Positions 53,927-63,978 of a DNA stretch of 64,000 bases are shown here, piece after piece (the stretch's first letter is position 1; each line of letters opens with the position of its first letter). The notes under the pieces are model-generated. The model searched no databases. It was not told where the DNA came from and saw nothing but the letters and a program-made list of their open reading frames with translations. The translations under genes and the position numbers were made by a program. The stretch comes from Salmonella enterica subsp. diarizonae (lineage in GTDB: Bacteria > Pseudomonadota > Gammaproteobacteria > Enterobacterales > Enterobacteriaceae), in NCBI RefSeq assembly GCF_008692785.1, contig NZ_VXJV01000007.1:297660-361659 (forward strand), read 5' to 3'.

Positions 53927-54577
53927 ATGCTGGATCTATTTACTGATGAAGTGCCCTGGCAAGAGCCGCTGGCACCTGGCGCGGTGGTGTTGCGCCGTTT
54001 TGCTTTTCGCGCGGCGCAGTCGCTGTTAGACGATATCGGGTTTGTCGCCAGTCAGTCTCCGTTTCGTCAGATGGTGACGCCGGGCGGCTACACCATGTCG
54101 GTGGCGATGACCAACTGCGGCGGGTTGGGGTGGACCACCGATCATCACGGTTATTGTTATTCTGTGCGCGATCCGTTGACCGATAAACCCTGGCCTGCGC
54201 TGCCGTTATCGTTTGCCAGCGTATGTCGTCAGGCGGCGATCGCAGCGGGGTATGAGAGCTTCCAACCGGACGCCTGCCTGATCAATCGCTACGCGCCCGG
54301 CGCAAAGCTGTCTTTACATCAGGATAAAGACGAGCCGGATCTGCGCGCGCCTATCGTCTCAGTTTCGTTGGGGGTACCGGCCGTTTTTCAGTTTGGCGGC
54401 CTGCGTCGCAGCGATCCGCTCCAGCGGATCTTACTGGAGCATGGCGATATCGTAGTCTGGGGCGGCGAGTCCCGGCTGTTTTATCATGGTATCCAGCCGC
54501 TTAAAGCGGGCTTTCATCCCATGACAGGTGAATTTCGTTACAATCTCACCTTCCGTCAGGCGGCTGAAAAAGAATAA
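53927..54577 (+). CDS. alkB: DNA repair dioxygenase AlkB
   Basis: AlkB is a 2-oxoglutarate and iron(II)-dependent dioxygenase that removes 1-methyladenine and 3-methylcytosine damage. The 216 residues from the ATG at 53927 start MLDLFTDEVPW; the iron ligands are His131 and Asp133 (LSLHQDKDE) and a distal His (LFYHGI), and the 2-oxoglutarate arginines are in GEFRYNLTFR. AGAGGA precedes it. It forms the ada-alkB operon. Confidence 0.97.
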   Translation: MLDLFTDEVPWQEPLAPGAVVLRRFAFRAAQSLLDDIGFVASQSPFRQMVTPGGYTMSVAMTNCGGLGWTTDHHGYCYSVRDPLTDKPWPALPLSFASVCRQAAIAAGYESFQPDACLINRYAPGAKLSLHQDKDEPDLRAPIVSVSLGVPAVFQFGGLRRSDPLQRILLEHGDIVVWGGESRLFYHGIQPLKAGFHPMTGEFRYNLTFRQAAEKE

Positions 54578-54652
54578 AAATAAGAATTATTATTGCTGTG
54601 CAGGTGGAGTTAGTTAAACTGCGGGCTGTTATTATCGGTCCGGGTTGTATGC

Positions 54653-56296
54653 ATGGAACTTCTTATTCTTGTCTGGCGGCAGTACCGCTGGTCATTTATT
54701 AGCGTGATGGCGCTGAGCCTCGCCAGCGCGGCGCTGGGCATTGGCCTGATCGCGTTTATCAATCAGCGCCTGATTGAAACGGTGGATACCACAGTCATGG
54801 TGCTGCCGGAATTTCTCGGTCTGCTCCTGTTGCTAATGGTTGTCACATTAGGTTCCCAACTGGCGCTAACCACTCTGGGACACCATTTCGTTTACCGTCT
54901 GCGCAGCGAATTTATCAAGCGCATTCTGGATACGCACGTTGAACGTATTGAACAACTGGGCAGCGCCTCTTTACTGGCCGGTCTGACCAGCGATATTCGC
55001 AATATTACTATCGCCTTTGTGCGTCTGCCTGAGCTGGTGCAGGGCATTATCCTCACCGTCGGTTCGGCGGCGTATCTGGCGATGCTGTCGACAAAAATGC
55101 TGCTGGTTACGGTTATCTGGATGGCTGTCACTATCTGGGGCGGATTCGTGCTGGTGGCGCGGGTTTACCAGCATATGGCGACCCTGCGCGAGACCGAAGA
55201 TAAGCTGTACAACGACTATCAGACAGTGCTGGAAGGACGCAAGGAGCTGACGCTAAACCGCGAGCGCGCAGAGCAGATTTTTCAGCAATGCTATACCCCG
55301 GACGCCAAAGAGTACCGTCATCACATTATCCGTGCCGATACTTTTCACCTGAGCGCCGTCAACTGGTCGAATATCATGATGCTGGGGGCGATAGGCCTGG
55401 TCTTCTGGATGGCGAATAGTCTCGGCTGGGCGGATACCAACGTCGCGGCGACCTATTCACTGACGTTGCTGTTCCTGCGCACGCCGCTACTGTCTGCGGT
55501 GGGGGCGTTGCCAACGCTACTGACCGCCCAGGTGGCGTTTAATAAACTGAATAAATTCGCGCTCGCCCCGTATAAGCCTGATTTTCCGCAGCCGAAAGCC
55601 TTTCCGCACTGGAAGACGCTGGAGCTGCGCAACGTGGTTTTTCACTACCAGGATAACGCGTTTTCCGTGGGGCCCATCAATCTGATGATTCACCGCGGCG
55701 AACTGCTGTTTTTAATTGGCGGCAACGGTAGCGGGAAATCGACACTGGCCATGCTATTGACCGGTTTGTATCAGCCGCAATCGGGAACGATTTTACTTGA
55801 TGGTCAACCTATTGCCGCCGGGCAACCGGAAGATTATCGCAAACTGTTTTCTGCGGTGTTCACCGATGTCTGGTTATTCGACCGCCTGTTGGGGCCGCAG
55901 GGGAAACCCGCGAATCCCGCGCTGGTCGATAAGTGGCTTGAGCACCTGAAAATGACGCACAAGCTGGAACTAAACGACGGGCGCATTTTGAATCTTAACC
56001 TGTCGAAAGGGCAAAAAAAACGCATTGCGCTACTACTGGCGCTGGCGGAAGAGCGCGATATTATTTTGCTGGATGAGTGGGCCGCCGATCAGGACCCGCA
56101 TTTCCGCCGGGAGTTTTATCAGGTACTGCTGACGTTAATGCAGGGAATGGGGAAAACCATTTTCGCCATCAGCCATGATGATCACTATTTTATTCACGCC
56201 GATCGTCTGCTTGAAATGCGTAACGGACAGCTAACAGAACTCACCGGCGAAGAACGTGACGCCGCCTCGCGTGATGCGGTAGCGCGTACCGCGTAA
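54653..56296 (+). CDS. yojI: ABC exporter YojI (fused permease and ATPase)
   Basis: YojI is a cyclic-peptide-type ABC exporter known in E. coli to pump out microcin J25 with TolC. The 547 residues have an N-terminal domain with six helices and a C-terminal ATPase domain with Walker [10 protein letters not shown] at 356-364, the signature NLSKGQKKR and Walker [14 protein letters not shown]. The ribosome site before 54653 is weak. In E. coli mqo lies between yojI and eco; here only repeats do. Confidence 0.95.
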   Translation: MELLILVWRQYRWSFISVMALSLASAALGIGLIAFINQRLIETVDTTVMVLPEFLGLLLLLMVVTLGSQLALTTLGHHFVYRLRSEFIKRILDTHVERIEQLGSASLLAGLTSDIRNITIAFVRLPELVQGIILTVGSAAYLAMLSTKMLLVTVIWMAVTIWGGFVLVARVYQHMATLRETEDKLYNDYQTVLEGRKELTLNRERAEQIFQQCYTPDAKEYRHHIIRADTFHLSAVNWSNIMMLGAIGLVFWMANSLGWADTNVAATYSLTLLFLRTPLLSAVGALPTLLTAQVAFNKLNKFALAPYKPDFPQPKAFPHWKTLELRNVVFHYQDNAFSVGPINLMIHRGELLFLIGGNGSGKSTLAMLLTGLYQPQSGTILLDGQPIAAGQPEDYRKLFSAVFTDVWLFDRLLGPQGKPANPALVDKWLEHLKMTHKLELNDGRILNLNLSKGQKKRIALLLALAEERDIILLDEWAADQDPHFRREFYQVLLTLMQGMGKTIFAISHDDHYFIHADRLLEMRNGQLTELTGEERDAASRDAVARTA

Positions 56297-56320
56297 TGCG
56301 ACTATGACGCCGGATGAACT

Positions 56321-56350
56321 GCCTGATGGCGCTGCGCGTCTCCATCAGGC
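56321..56350. repeat. REP-like palindrome after yojI
   Basis: GCCTGATGG and CCATCAGGC form a nine-pair stem 24 bases after the yojI stop. Confidence 0.8.
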
Positions 56351-56440
56351 ATTAAGTTATTTTTCTGCGGCGGGTGAGCGGGTTTCCAGAAGTGTTTTAA
56401 AAAGAACCCCGCAGCGCTACGTGAGCCGGAGCGTTCAGAT

Positions 56441-56461
56441 GCCCGGTAAGCGTGACCGGGC
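56441..56461. repeat. REP-like palindrome after eco
   Basis: GCCCGGT and ACCGGGC form a stem just outside the eco stop codon, convergent with the one after yojI. The bases between the two hold no gene. Confidence 0.8.
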
Positions 56462-56470
56462 AGCATAACA

Positions 56471-56977
56471 TTATCGCGCTACGGCGTTCTGTACGTTAGC
56501 GTCCGCTTTCCAGAGGCGGTATTTCACGTCCACATTCGCCGGGGTATATACCACGATCGGCAGCTTGCTGTTGTAGCGCAGCATCCCATCTTCACCCAGC
56601 CAGGCGGTGACGAATTTTTGCTCTTTCTTACCTTCAGGGCAGGCCATCATGGTCGATACCGGAGAAGTGACGTTATCAAAGACATAATAGTCATAGCCCC
56701 AGCCTTCCAGCGTTTTTGTTTCCAGCTTGCCGCCGAGTCGATGCTGGTTACAATCCACATTCAGTGTTTGACCAATCAACAGTTCTACTTTGAGGGTAGA
56801 TTCATCCTGCTGTGGGGGAAGGGTAATCACTTGCCGCTTCATTCCTTTTTCCGCCTGCGGATAGGGGGCGATTTTCTCCAGCGGCTGGGCGGTATCGCCA
56901 TTGGCAGCCCAGGCAGAAGCGCTGGCGAGGGCGGCGAAGACGACGGCAGGGACAAACATCTTCATTTTATTGTTCAC
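56471..56977 (-). CDS. eco: ecotin, periplasmic serine protease inhibitor
   Basis: Ecotin is a dimeric periplasmic inhibitor of trypsin-like and elastase-like proteases. The protein has a signal peptide cut after SAWA, the family core [16 protein letters not shown], and the reactive loop [10 protein letters not shown] whose first or second Met is P1. I placed the start at the GTG at 56977 (168 residues) because AAAGGA lies 6 bases before it; the commonly annotated ATG at 56965 (164 residues) would be 18 bases from that site. Confidence 0.93.
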   Translation of the reverse strand: MNNKMKMFVPAVVFAALASASAWAANGDTAQPLEKIAPYPQAEKGMKRQVITLPPQQDESTLKVELLIGQTLNVDCNQHRLGGKLETKTLEGWGYDYYVFDNVTSPVSTMMACPEGKKEQKFVTAWLGEDGMLRYNSKLPIVVYTPANVDVKYRLWKADANVQNAVAR

Positions 56978-57227
56978 AGTATTTCCTTTCTGCTGTTTTC
57001 TGTATGCACGGGCGACAGACTAACACATTCATATTATCTATTAATCTGTATTTACTCATACTTTAAAGATTATTAATAAAATAGAGTCTCTTTATCCAGT
57101 GGAATATTCTGATAGTATCAATATAAGTGATATTATTAGCTGTTCGTGATTTTCGTTATATAAGTATATATATAACTCATTGAAATGAGAGAAAAAGCAC
57201 GTTCACTGGCCCTTACCCAACACTCTT

Positions 57228-57241
57228 TTGATCCGGCAACA
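57228..57241 (+). promoter_or_regulatory. putative FNR site before napF
   Basis: TTGAT-CCGG-CAACA has one perfect FNR half site and one poor one. Its centre is 20 bases upstream of the NarP site, the same spacing as in E. coli napF. Confidence 0.5.
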
Positions 57242-57246
57242 GCATT

Positions 57247-57262
57247 TACCTCTATCGGGGTA
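57247..57262 (+). promoter_or_regulatory. NarP/NarL 7-2-7 heptamer site before napF
   Basis: TACCTCT-AT-CGGGGTA is an inverted pair of heptamers with two spacer bases, the arrangement bound by NarP and NarL at nap promoters. The remaining 400-base eco-napF gap is AT-rich and shows no gene. Confidence 0.8.
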
Positions 57263-57377
57263 TGCATCTCTTACACATTCTGAAATATCTTATTTACAAA
57301 AATAACTACTCATAAATTGTACGGTTTTTATTGTTATTCACCCCTATGGAAGCGTGTCGTTATGGAAGGGCGATATC

Positions 57378-57869
57378 ATGGCTGATTTATCCCGTCGAAG
57401 CATGTTGACCGGCAGTTGGCGCAACGCCAGCAATGGGATTCTTCCGCCGTGGGCCAGAGAAACGACCTATTTTCTCGCACATTGTCTGCGTTGCGACGCC
57501 TGCATCCAGGCGTGTGAGACCGACATCCTGCAGCGAGGGGCGGGGGGGTATCCGAGCGTAAATTTCAAACAGGGCGAGTGCAGCTTTTGTTATGCCTGCG
57601 CGCAAGCCTGTACCGAATCTCTTTTTCTTCCGCGCCACACCAGGGCCTGGGATCTGATTTTTACGCTCACAGAAAACTGCCTCGCCAGGCAATCGGTTGA
57701 ATGCCATCGTTGCCAGGACAGTTGTGAACCTATGGCCATTACTTTTCGTCCCACATTATCCGGCATTTACCAGCCGCAGCTTGACCCGCAGGCCTGTAAC
57801 GGATGCGGGGCGTGTGTGGCTATCTGTCCCGTGTCAGCCATCAAAGCGGAGAACCCCCATGCACACTAA
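57378..57869 (+). CDS. napF: ferredoxin-type protein NapF
   Basis: NapF is a cytoplasmic iron-sulfur protein that assists maturation of NapA. The 163 residues from the ATG at 57378 (MADLSRRSML) contain three or four CxxCxxC...C cluster motifs: CLRCDACIQAC, CSFCYACAQAC, CHRCQDSC and CNGCGACVAICP. The frame extends to a GTG at 57354 but GGAAGGG fits the chosen ATG better. It overlaps napD by 11 bases. Confidence 0.95.
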   Translation: MADLSRRSMLTGSWRNASNGILPPWARETTYFLAHCLRCDACIQACETDILQRGAGGYPSVNFKQGECSFCYACAQACTESLFLPRHTRAWDLIFTLTENCLARQSVECHRCQDSCEPMAITFRPTLSGIYQPQLDPQACNGCGACVAICPVSAIKAENPHAH

Positions 57870-58122
57870 CTGGCAGGTCTGTAGCCTGGTCGTGCAGGCC
57901 AAAAGTCAGAATATCGCCGCCATTGGCGGACAGTTGAAGACGTTGCCGGGTTGCGAAGTCGCGTTAAGCGATGTTGAAAGTGGGCAACTGATCGTGGTGG
58001 TGGAAGCAGATCAGAGCGAAGCGCTGATGCAAACAATTGAGTCAGTACGTAATGTTGAGGGCGTACTGGCGGTGTCGCTGGTTTATCACCAGCAGGATGA
58101 GCAAGGTGAGGAAACACCATGA
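57859..58122 (+). CDS. napD: NapA signal-peptide-binding chaperone NapD
   Basis: NapD binds the twin-arginine signal of NapA and holds back export until the cofactor is inserted. The 87 residues start [15 protein letters not shown] and have the ferredoxin-like fold pattern with [15 protein letters not shown] near the end. It starts 11 bases inside napF and overlaps napA by four bases (ATGA). Confidence 0.96.
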   Translation: MHTNWQVCSLVVQAKSQNIAAIGGQLKTLPGCEVALSDVESGQLIVVVEADQSEALMQTIESVRNVEGVLAVSLVYHQQDEQGEETP

Positions 58123-60605
58123 AACTCAGTCGTCGTAGCTTTATGAAAGCTAACGCCGTTGCGGCCGCTGCGGCGGCTGCCGGTCTGAGCGTGCCGGGCG
58201 TCGCCCGCGCCGTTGTCGGGCAGCAGGAAGCCATCAAATGGGATAAAGCGCCGTGCCGTTTTTGCGGAACGGGTTGCGGTGTGTTGGTGGGAACGCAGCA
58301 GGGCCGTGTGGTCGCCTGCCAGGGCGATCCCGACGCGCCGGTCAACCGTGGTCTGAACTGCATTAAAGGCTACTTCCTGCCCAAGATCATGTACGGTAAA
58401 GATCGTCTGACGCAGCCGATGCTGCGCATGAAAGACGGCAACTATCACAAAGACGGCGAGTTTACGCCCGTGAGCTGGGAACACGCCTTCGATGTGATGG
58501 AAGAGAAGTTTAAAACCTCCCTGAAAGAGAAAGGACCAGAAGCGATCGGCATGTTTGGCTCTGGTCAATGGACCATCTGGGAAGGCTATGCCGCCGCGAA
58601 GCTGTTCAAGGCTGGTTTCCGCTCTAACAACATCGACCCGAATGCGCGTCACTGCATGGCCTCGGCGGTGGTGGGCTTTATGCGCACCTTTGGTATGGAT
58701 GAACCGATGGGCTGCTACGACGATATTGAGCAGGCCGATGCGTTTGTGCTGTGGGGTTCCAACATGGCGGAGATGCACCCGATTTTATGGTCGCGCATCA
58801 CTAACCGCCGTTTGTCCGACCCGAACGTGAAGGTCGCCGTCCTCTCCACCTTCCAGCACCGTAGCTTTGAACTGGCGGACAACGGTATTGTCTTTACCCC
58901 GCAAAGCGATCTGGTGATCCTTAACTATATCGCTAATTACATTATTCAGAACAACGCGGTAAATCAGGATTTCTTCACAAAGCATGTGAATCTGCGTAAA
59001 GGGGCGACGGATATCGGCTACGGCTTACGCCCGACGCACCCGCTGGAAAAAGCGGCGAAGAATCCGGGCTCCGACGCTTCCGAGCCGATGAGCTTCGACG
59101 AGTATAAAGCCTTCGTGGCGGAATATACTCTTGACAAGACGGCTGAAATGACCGGCGTGCCGAAAGATCAACTGGAACAGTTGGCGCAGCTCTACGCCGA
59201 TCCGAATAAGAGAGTGATCTCTTACTGGACGATGGGTTTTAACCAGCATACTCGCGGCGTGTGGGCGAATAACCTCGTCTACAACCTGCATCTGCTGACC
59301 GGAAAAATCTCCCAGCCTGGCTGCGGTCCCTTCTCGCTGACCGGCCAGCCTTCCGCCTGCGGTACGGCACGTGAAGTGGGAACCTTCTCACACCGTCTGC
59401 CAGCAGACATGGTCGTGACGAACGAAAAACACCGCGATATCTGCGAAAAACACTGGCAGATCCCCGCTGGCACTATTCCGGCAAAAGTGGGTTTACACGC
59501 GGTGGCGCAGGATCGCGCGCTGAAAGACGGCAAGCTGAACGTCTACTGGGTAATGTGTAATAACAATATGCAGGCCGGGCCGAACATCAATGAAGATCGG
59601 ATGCCGGGCTGGCGCGATCCGCGTAACTTTATCATTGTCTCCGATCCTTACCCGACCGTTAGCGCGCTGTCTGCGGATCTGATCCTGCCGACCGCCATGT
59701 GGGTTGAGAAAGAAGGCGCTTATGGCAACGCCGAACGTCGTACGCAGTTCTGGCGTCAGCAAATTAAAGCGCCGGGCGAAGCTAAATCCGACCTCTGGCA
59801 ACTGGTACAGTTCTCCCGTCGTTTTAAAACCGAGGAGGTCTGGCCGGAGGCGTTGCTGGCCCAGAAGCCGGAGCTGCGCGGTAAAACACTGTATGACGTC
59901 CTGTTTGCCACGCCAGCGGTCAGCAAATTCCCGCTGAGCGAGCTGAAAGAGGATCAGTTAAACGACGAATCCCGAGAAGTGGGCTTCTATCTGCAAAAAG
60001 GGCTGTTTGAAGAATACGCCTGGTTTGGACGCGGCCACGGTCACGATCTGGCACCGTTCGACGATTACCATAACGCGCGCGGTCTGCGCTGGCCGGTCGT
60101 CGAAGGCAAAGAGACGCAATGGCGTTACAGCGAAGGCAACGACCCGTACGTAAACGCGGGGGAAGGGTACAAATTCTACGGTAAACCGGATGGCAAAGCG
60201 GTGATCTTCGCGCTGCCATTTGAACCCGCGGCGGAGTCGCCGGACAACGAGTACGATCTGTGGCTTTCCACCGGTCGCGTGCTCGAACACTGGCATACCG
60301 GCAGTATGACGCGCCGCGTGCCTGAATTGCATCGCGCCTTCCCGGAAGCGGTGGTCTTTATCCACCCGCTGGATGCGAAAGCGCGCGATCTGCGTCGTGG
60401 CGATAAGGTTAAAGTGTCGTCCCGCCGCGGCGAAGTGATTTCGATTGTCGAAACGCGTGGACGTAACCGTCCGCCGCAGGGACTGGTGTATATGCCGTTC
60501 TTCGATGCCGCTCAGCTAGTGAACAACCTGACGCTGGATGCGACGGACCCGCTCTCTAAAGAGACGGACTTCAAGAAGTGCGCCGTTAAACTGGCGAAGG
60601 TGTAA
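58119..60605 (+). CDS. napA: periplasmic nitrate reductase catalytic subunit NapA
   Basis: NapA reduces nitrate to nitrite in the periplasm with a Mo-bis-MGD cofactor and one [4Fe-4S] cluster. The 828-residue precursor has a Tat signal SRRSFMKA, cluster cysteines Cys46, Cys49, Cys53 and Cys81, and the Mo-ligand Cys179 in ARHCMAS. The length equals that in E. coli. It receives electrons from NapB. Confidence 0.98.
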   Translation: MKLSRRSFMKANAVAAAAAAAGLSVPGVARAVVGQQEAIKWDKAPCRFCGTGCGVLVGTQQGRVVACQGDPDAPVNRGLNCIKGYFLPKIMYGKDRLTQPMLRMKDGNYHKDGEFTPVSWEHAFDVMEEKFKTSLKEKGPEAIGMFGSGQWTIWEGYAAAKLFKAGFRSNNIDPNARHCMASAVVGFMRTFGMDEPMGCYDDIEQADAFVLWGSNMAEMHPILWSRITNRRLSDPNVKVAVLSTFQHRSFELADNGIVFTPQSDLVILNYIANYIIQNNAVNQDFFTKHVNLRKGATDIGYGLRPTHPLEKAAKNPGSDASEPMSFDEYKAFVAEYTLDKTAEMTGVPKDQLEQLAQLYADPNKRVISYWTMGFNQHTRGVWANNLVYNLHLLTGKISQPGCGPFSLTGQPSACGTAREVGTFSHRLPADMVVTNEKHRDICEKHWQIPAGTIPAKVGLHAVAQDRALKDGKLNVYWVMCNNNMQAGPNINEDRMPGWRDPRNFIIVSDPYPTVSALSADLILPTAMWVEKEGAYGNAERRTQFWRQQIKAPGEAKSDLWQLVQFSRRFKTEEVWPEALLAQKPELRGKTLYDVLFATPAVSKFPLSELKEDQLNDESREVGFYLQKGLFEEYAWFGRGHGHDLAPFDDYHNARGLRWPVVEGKETQWRYSEGNDPYVNAGEGYKFYGKPDGKAVIFALPFEPAAESPDNEYDLWLSTGRVLEHWHTGSMTRRVPELHRAFPEAVVFIHPLDAKARDLRRGDKVKVSSRRGEVISIVETRGRNRPPQGLVYMPFFDAAQLVNNLTLDATDPLSKETDFKKCAVKLAKV

Positions 60606-60611
60606 CGCGTT

Positions 60612-61307
60612 ATGTCCCGTACAGCGAAACCCCAAAATGGCCGCCGCCGCTTTCTGCGTGATGTTGTGCGCACTGCGGGCGGGCTGGCGGCAGTTGGCGT
60701 GGCGCTGGGCTTGCAACAGCAAACCGCGCGCGCAACGGGCGTGCGGCTGCGTCCGCCAGGCGCGCTGAATGAAAATGTCTTCGCCAGCGCCTGTGTGCGC
60801 TGCGGGCAGTGCGTTCAGGCGTGTCCATACGACACGCTAAAACTGGCGACGCTGGCCTCCGGGTTATCGGCAGGTACGCCCTATTACGTCGCTCGCGACA
60901 TCCCCTGCGAAATGTGTGAAGACATTCCGTGCGCCAAAGTCTGCCCCAGCGGGGCGCTGAATAAAGATATCGCCTCCATTGATGACTCGCGCATGGGGCT
61001 GGCGGTGCTGCTGGATCAGGAAAACTGCCTCAACTTTCAGGGGCTGCGCTGCGACGTTTGTTACCGCGAATGCCCGAAAATCGATGAGGCCATCACGCTG
61101 GAGCTGGATCGCAACATGCGCACCGGCAAACATGCGCGCTTTCTGCCCACCGTACACAGCGACGCCTGTACCGGCTGTGGTAAATGCGAAAAAGTCTGCG
61201 TACTGGAGCAACCAGCGATAAAAGTGTTGCCGTTGTCATTGGCGAAAGGGGAGTTAGGACACCATTACCGCTTCGGCTGGCTGGAGGGGAAAGATGGCAA
61301 ATCGTAA
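60612..61307 (+). CDS. napG: ferredoxin-type protein NapG
   Basis: NapG is a periplasmic iron-sulfur protein that, with NapH, takes electrons from menaquinol and ubiquinol for NapA. The 231 residues have a twin-arginine signal ([11 protein letters not shown]) and four [4Fe-4S] motifs: [35 protein letters not shown] and [11 protein letters not shown]. It overlaps napH by 14 bases. Confidence 0.96.
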   Translation: MSRTAKPQNGRRRFLRDVVRTAGGLAAVGVALGLQQQTARATGVRLRPPGALNENVFASACVRCGQCVQACPYDTLKLATLASGLSAGTPYYVARDIPCEMCEDIPCAKVCPSGALNKDIASIDDSRMGLAVLLDQENCLNFQGLRCDVCYRECPKIDEAITLELDRNMRTGKHARFLPTVHSDACTGCGKCEKVCVLEQPAIKVLPLSLAKGELGHHYRFGWLEGKDGKS

Positions 61308-62145
61308 ACGCGACGCCGGGCGAGAAGCGCAGGCGAAAAAAGGCTGGTGGCGTAGCCACCGTTGGCTGGTGTTACGTCGTATAAGCCAGTTTATGGTGCT
61401 GGGGATGTTTCTCAGCGGCCCGTGGCTGGGTTTTTGGGTTCTGCATGGCAACTACAGCAGTAGCTTGCTGTTCGATACCCTCCCGTTGACCGATCCGCTG
61501 ATTACCCTGGAAAGTCTCGCCAGTGGACATCTTCCCGCTACCGTGGCGCTGACGGGGGCAGTGATTATCACTGTGCTGTATGCGCTGGCGGGAAAGCGAG
61601 TATTTTGCAGTTGGGTTTGCCCGCTAAACCCCGTTACTGATTTGGCTAACTGGATGCGCAGGAAATTTGACCTGAATCAGTCGGCGACGATTCCACGCCA
61701 TATACGGTACGTCCTTCTGGTGGTGGTGTTAATCGGTTCTGCGTTGACCGGCACGCTGCTGTGGGAATGGATTAATCCCGTGTCGCTGTTAGGCCGTAGT
61801 CTGGTTATGGGATTTAGTAGCGGCGCGTTGCTGATTATTGCTTTGTTTTTATTTGATTTATTAGTCGTTGAGCACGGTTGGTGCGGTCATATTTGCCCGA
61901 TGGGCGCGCTGTATGGCGTGCTGGGCAGTAAAGGCGTAGTGACCGTGACGGCCAAAAAACGTGAGAAATGTAATCGCTGTATGGATTGTTTTCATGTTTG
62001 CCCGGAACCGCATGTGCTGCGTGCGCCGGTGCTGGATGAGCAAAGCCCGGCGCAGGTAACTCACCGCGACTGCATGACCTGTGGCCGCTGCGTGGATGTC
62101 TGTTCTGAGGATGTTTTTACAATAACTATACACAAAATCATTTAG
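61294..62145 (+). CDS. napH: quinol-oxidising membrane protein NapH (C-terminus altered by ERIC insertion)
   Basis: NapH is a polytopic membrane protein with four helices and two cytoplasmic [4Fe-4S] clusters ([23 protein letters not shown]) that hands electrons to NapG. It has 283 residues. After FTIT (Thr278) the frame enters an inserted ERIC element and ends IHKII instead of the expected TRWSSGAK tail still seen, in frame, after the element (62253-62276). The removed tail lies beyond the last cluster, so the protein is probably functional. Confidence 0.94.
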   Translation: MANRKRDAGREAQAKKGWWRSHRWLVLRRISQFMVLGMFLSGPWLGFWVLHGNYSSSLLFDTLPLTDPLITLESLASGHLPATVALTGAVIITVLYALAGKRVFCSWVCPLNPVTDLANWMRRKFDLNQSATIPRHIRYVLLVVVLIGSALTGTLLWEWINPVSLLGRSLVMGFSSGALLIIALFLFDLLVVEHGWCGHICPMGALYGVLGSKGVVTVTAKKREKCNRCMDCFHVCPEPHVLRAPVLDEQSPAQVTHRDCMTCGRCVDVCSEDVFTITIHKII

Positions 62146-62251
62146 GATGCGTCGAGGCGGCAAGTGAATGCGTCCCAAGAGCGTACGAGTAGTACGTGAC
62201 TGGGGTGAATGAACGCAGCCAACAAAGAGGCAGCTTGAAGGATGAAGTGTA
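62129..62251. repeat. ERIC (IRU) element inserted in the 3' end of napH
   Basis: The 123-base element has inverted ends TACAC...GTGTA, the ERIC core GTACGTGACTGGGGTGA (62192-62208) and other ERIC parts (GGCAAGTGAATGCG, CAGCTTGAAGGATGA). It is flanked by TA at 62127-62128 and 62252-62253, as expected for a duplicated TA target. It supplies the last codons and stop of napH. Confidence 0.9.
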
Positions 62252-62278
62252 TACGCGATGGAGTTCGGGAGCGAAATA

Positions 62279-62728
62279 ATGAAAAGCCATGACCTGATGA
62301 AAGCGCTGTGTCAATGGATGGCCACGCTTGCCCTGGTGGTAAGTGGTGCGGTTTGGGCGGCAAACGGAGTGGATCTGAGCCAGTCGCCGGAAGTATCCGG
62401 GACGCAGGAAGGGGCGATTCGTATGCCGAAAGAGCAGGAGCGTATGCCGCTAAATTACGTCAACCAGCCGCCGATGATCCCGCACAGCGTCGAGGGCTAC
62501 CAGGTGACTACCAATACCAACCGCTGTCTGCAATGCCACGGCGTGGAAAGTTATCGTACGACGGGCGCGCCGCGTATTAGCCCGACGCACTTTATGGACA
62601 GCGACGGTAAAGTGTCGGGCAACGTCGCGCCGCGTCGTTATTTCTGCCTGCAGTGCCACGTACCGCAGTCTGATACCGCGCCGATTATCGACAATACCTT
62701 TACCCCCTCGCAAGGTTACGGGAAATAA
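62279..62728 (+). CDS. napB: periplasmic nitrate reductase cytochrome subunit NapB
   Basis: NapB is a dihaem c-type cytochrome that donates electrons to NapA. The 149 residues from the ATG at 62279 (MKSHDLMKALCQ) have a signal peptide ending near VWAAN and two haem sites CLQCHG and CLQCHV. An upstream ATG at 62258 in the same frame encodes remnants of the napH tail region and is unlikely. The ERIC element now separates it from napH. Confidence 0.96.
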   Translation: MKSHDLMKALCQWMATLALVVSGAVWAANGVDLSQSPEVSGTQEGAIRMPKEQERMPLNYVNQPPMIPHSVEGYQVTTNTNRCLQCHGVESYRTTGAPRISPTHFMDSDGKVSGNVAPRRYFCLQCHVPQSDTAPIIDNTFTPSQGYGK

Positions 62729-62737
62729 GAGGTCATT

Positions 62738-63340
62738 ATGGAAAATTCTAACCGTAAACCCGGCTGGATAAAGCGCGTCTGGCGGTGGTGGCGCAGTCCC
62801 AGCCGTCTGGCGCTGGGGACGCTGCTGTTAATCGGTTTTATCGGCGGCATCATCTTCTGGGGCGGCTTCAATACCGGGATGGAAAAGGCCAACACCGAAG
62901 AGTTTTGTATTAGCTGCCATGAAATGCGCAACACGGTGTATGAGGAATATATGGAAACCGTCCACTACAACAACCGTAGCGGCGTTCGCGCTACCTGTCC
63001 TGACTGCCATGTGCCGCATGAGTGGGGGCCGAAGATGATCCGTAAGATCAAAGCCAGTAAGGAACTGTACGCGAAGGTATTTGGACTGATAGATACACCG
63101 CAGAAATTTGAAGCTCATCGCCTGACGATGGCGCAAAATGAGTGGCGGCGTATGAAAGACAACAACTCGCAGGAATGCCGTAACTGCCACAATTTCGACT
63201 TTATGGATCTGACCGCGCAAAAAGGCGTCGCGGCGAAAATGCACGATCAGGCGGTAAAAAACGGGCAGACTTGTATCGATTGTCACAAAGGGATCGCGCA
63301 CAAACTGCCGGATATGCGTGATGTTAAACCAGGTTTCTGA
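62738..63340 (+). CDS. napC: membrane-anchored tetrahaem cytochrome NapC
   Basis: NapC carries electrons from menaquinol to NapB. The 200-residue protein of the NapC/NirT family has one N-terminal membrane helix (LALGTLLLIGFIGGIIFWGG) and four haem sites CISCHE, CPDCHV, CRNCHN and CIDCHK. It lies 9 bases after napB; ccmA starts 14 bases after its stop. Confidence 0.97.
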   Translation: MENSNRKPGWIKRVWRWWRSPSRLALGTLLLIGFIGGIIFWGGFNTGMEKANTEEFCISCHEMRNTVYEEYMETVHYNNRSGVRATCPDCHVPHEWGPKMIRKIKASKELYAKVFGLIDTPQKFEAHRLTMAQNEWRRMKDNNSQECRNCHNFDFMDLTAQKGVAAKMHDQAVKNGQTCIDCHKGIAHKLPDMRDVKPGF

Positions 63341-63354
63341 CAGGACGTTGATGA

Positions 63355-63978
63355 GTGGGAATGCTTGAAGCCAGAGAACTGCACTGCGAGCGGGACGAGA
63401 GGACGCTGTTTCGCGGGCTGTCGTTCACCGTGGATGCCGGAGAGTGGGTGCAGGTCACCGGCGGCAACGGCGCGGGAAAAACCACCCTGCTGCGCCTGCT
63501 GACCGGGCTGGCGCGCCCGGACGGCGGGGAGGTGTACTGGCAGGGTAAACCCCTGCGCCACGTGCGCGACAGCTTCCATCAGAGCCTGCTGTGGCTCGGG
63601 CACCAGCCGGGGATAAAAACCCGCCTGACGGCCCGGGAGAACCTGCATTTCTTCCACCCCGGCGACGGCGCGCGCCTCCCGGAGGCGCTGGCGCAGGCCG
63701 GGCTGGCGGGATTTGAGGACGTGCCGGTCGCTCAGCTCTCGGCCGGGCAGCAGCGCCGGGTGGCGCTGGCCCGCCTGTGGCTGACCCGCGCCGCGCTGTG
63801 GGTGCTCGACGAACCGTTCACCGCCATTGACGTTAACGGCGTGGCGCGCCTCACCCGGCGGATGGCGGAGCATACGGCGCAGGGCGGGATGGTCATTCTC
63901 ACCACCCACCAGCCGCTGCCGGGGGCCGCGGACACCATCCGCCGCCTTGCGCTGACCGGCGGGGGGGCAGGGCTGTGA
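63355..63978 (+). CDS. ccmA: haem exporter ATP-binding protein CcmA
   Basis: CcmA is the ATPase of the CcmABCD complex that frees holo-CcmE during cytochrome c maturation. The 207 residues have Walker [11 protein letters not shown] (about 35-44), signature QLSAGQQRR and Walker [16 protein letters not shown] 63355 is used because AGGA lies nine bases before it; an ATG at 63361 is the alternative. Cytochrome maturation genes directly after nap are known in enterobacteria. It is visibly richer in G+C than the nap genes. Confidence 0.95.
   Translation: MGMLEARELHCERDERTLFRGLSFTVDAGEWVQVTGGNGAGKTTLLRLLTGLARPDGGEVYWQGKPLRHVRDSFHQSLLWLGHQPGIKTRLTARENLHFFHPGDGARLPEALAQAGLAGFEDVPVAQLSAGQQRRVALARLWLTRAALWVLDEPFTAIDVNGVARLTRRMAEHTAQGGMVILTTHQPLPGAADTIRRLALTGGGAGL

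Noticed and set aside
62258..62278. Earlier in-frame ATG for napB
   Set aside because: These seven codons derive from the former napH tail, and the conserved NapB start MKSHDL is at 62279.
62142..62363. 73-codon minus-strand frame across the ERIC element
   Set aside because: ERIC elements often contain chance open frames; it has no ribosome site and continues into antisense napB.
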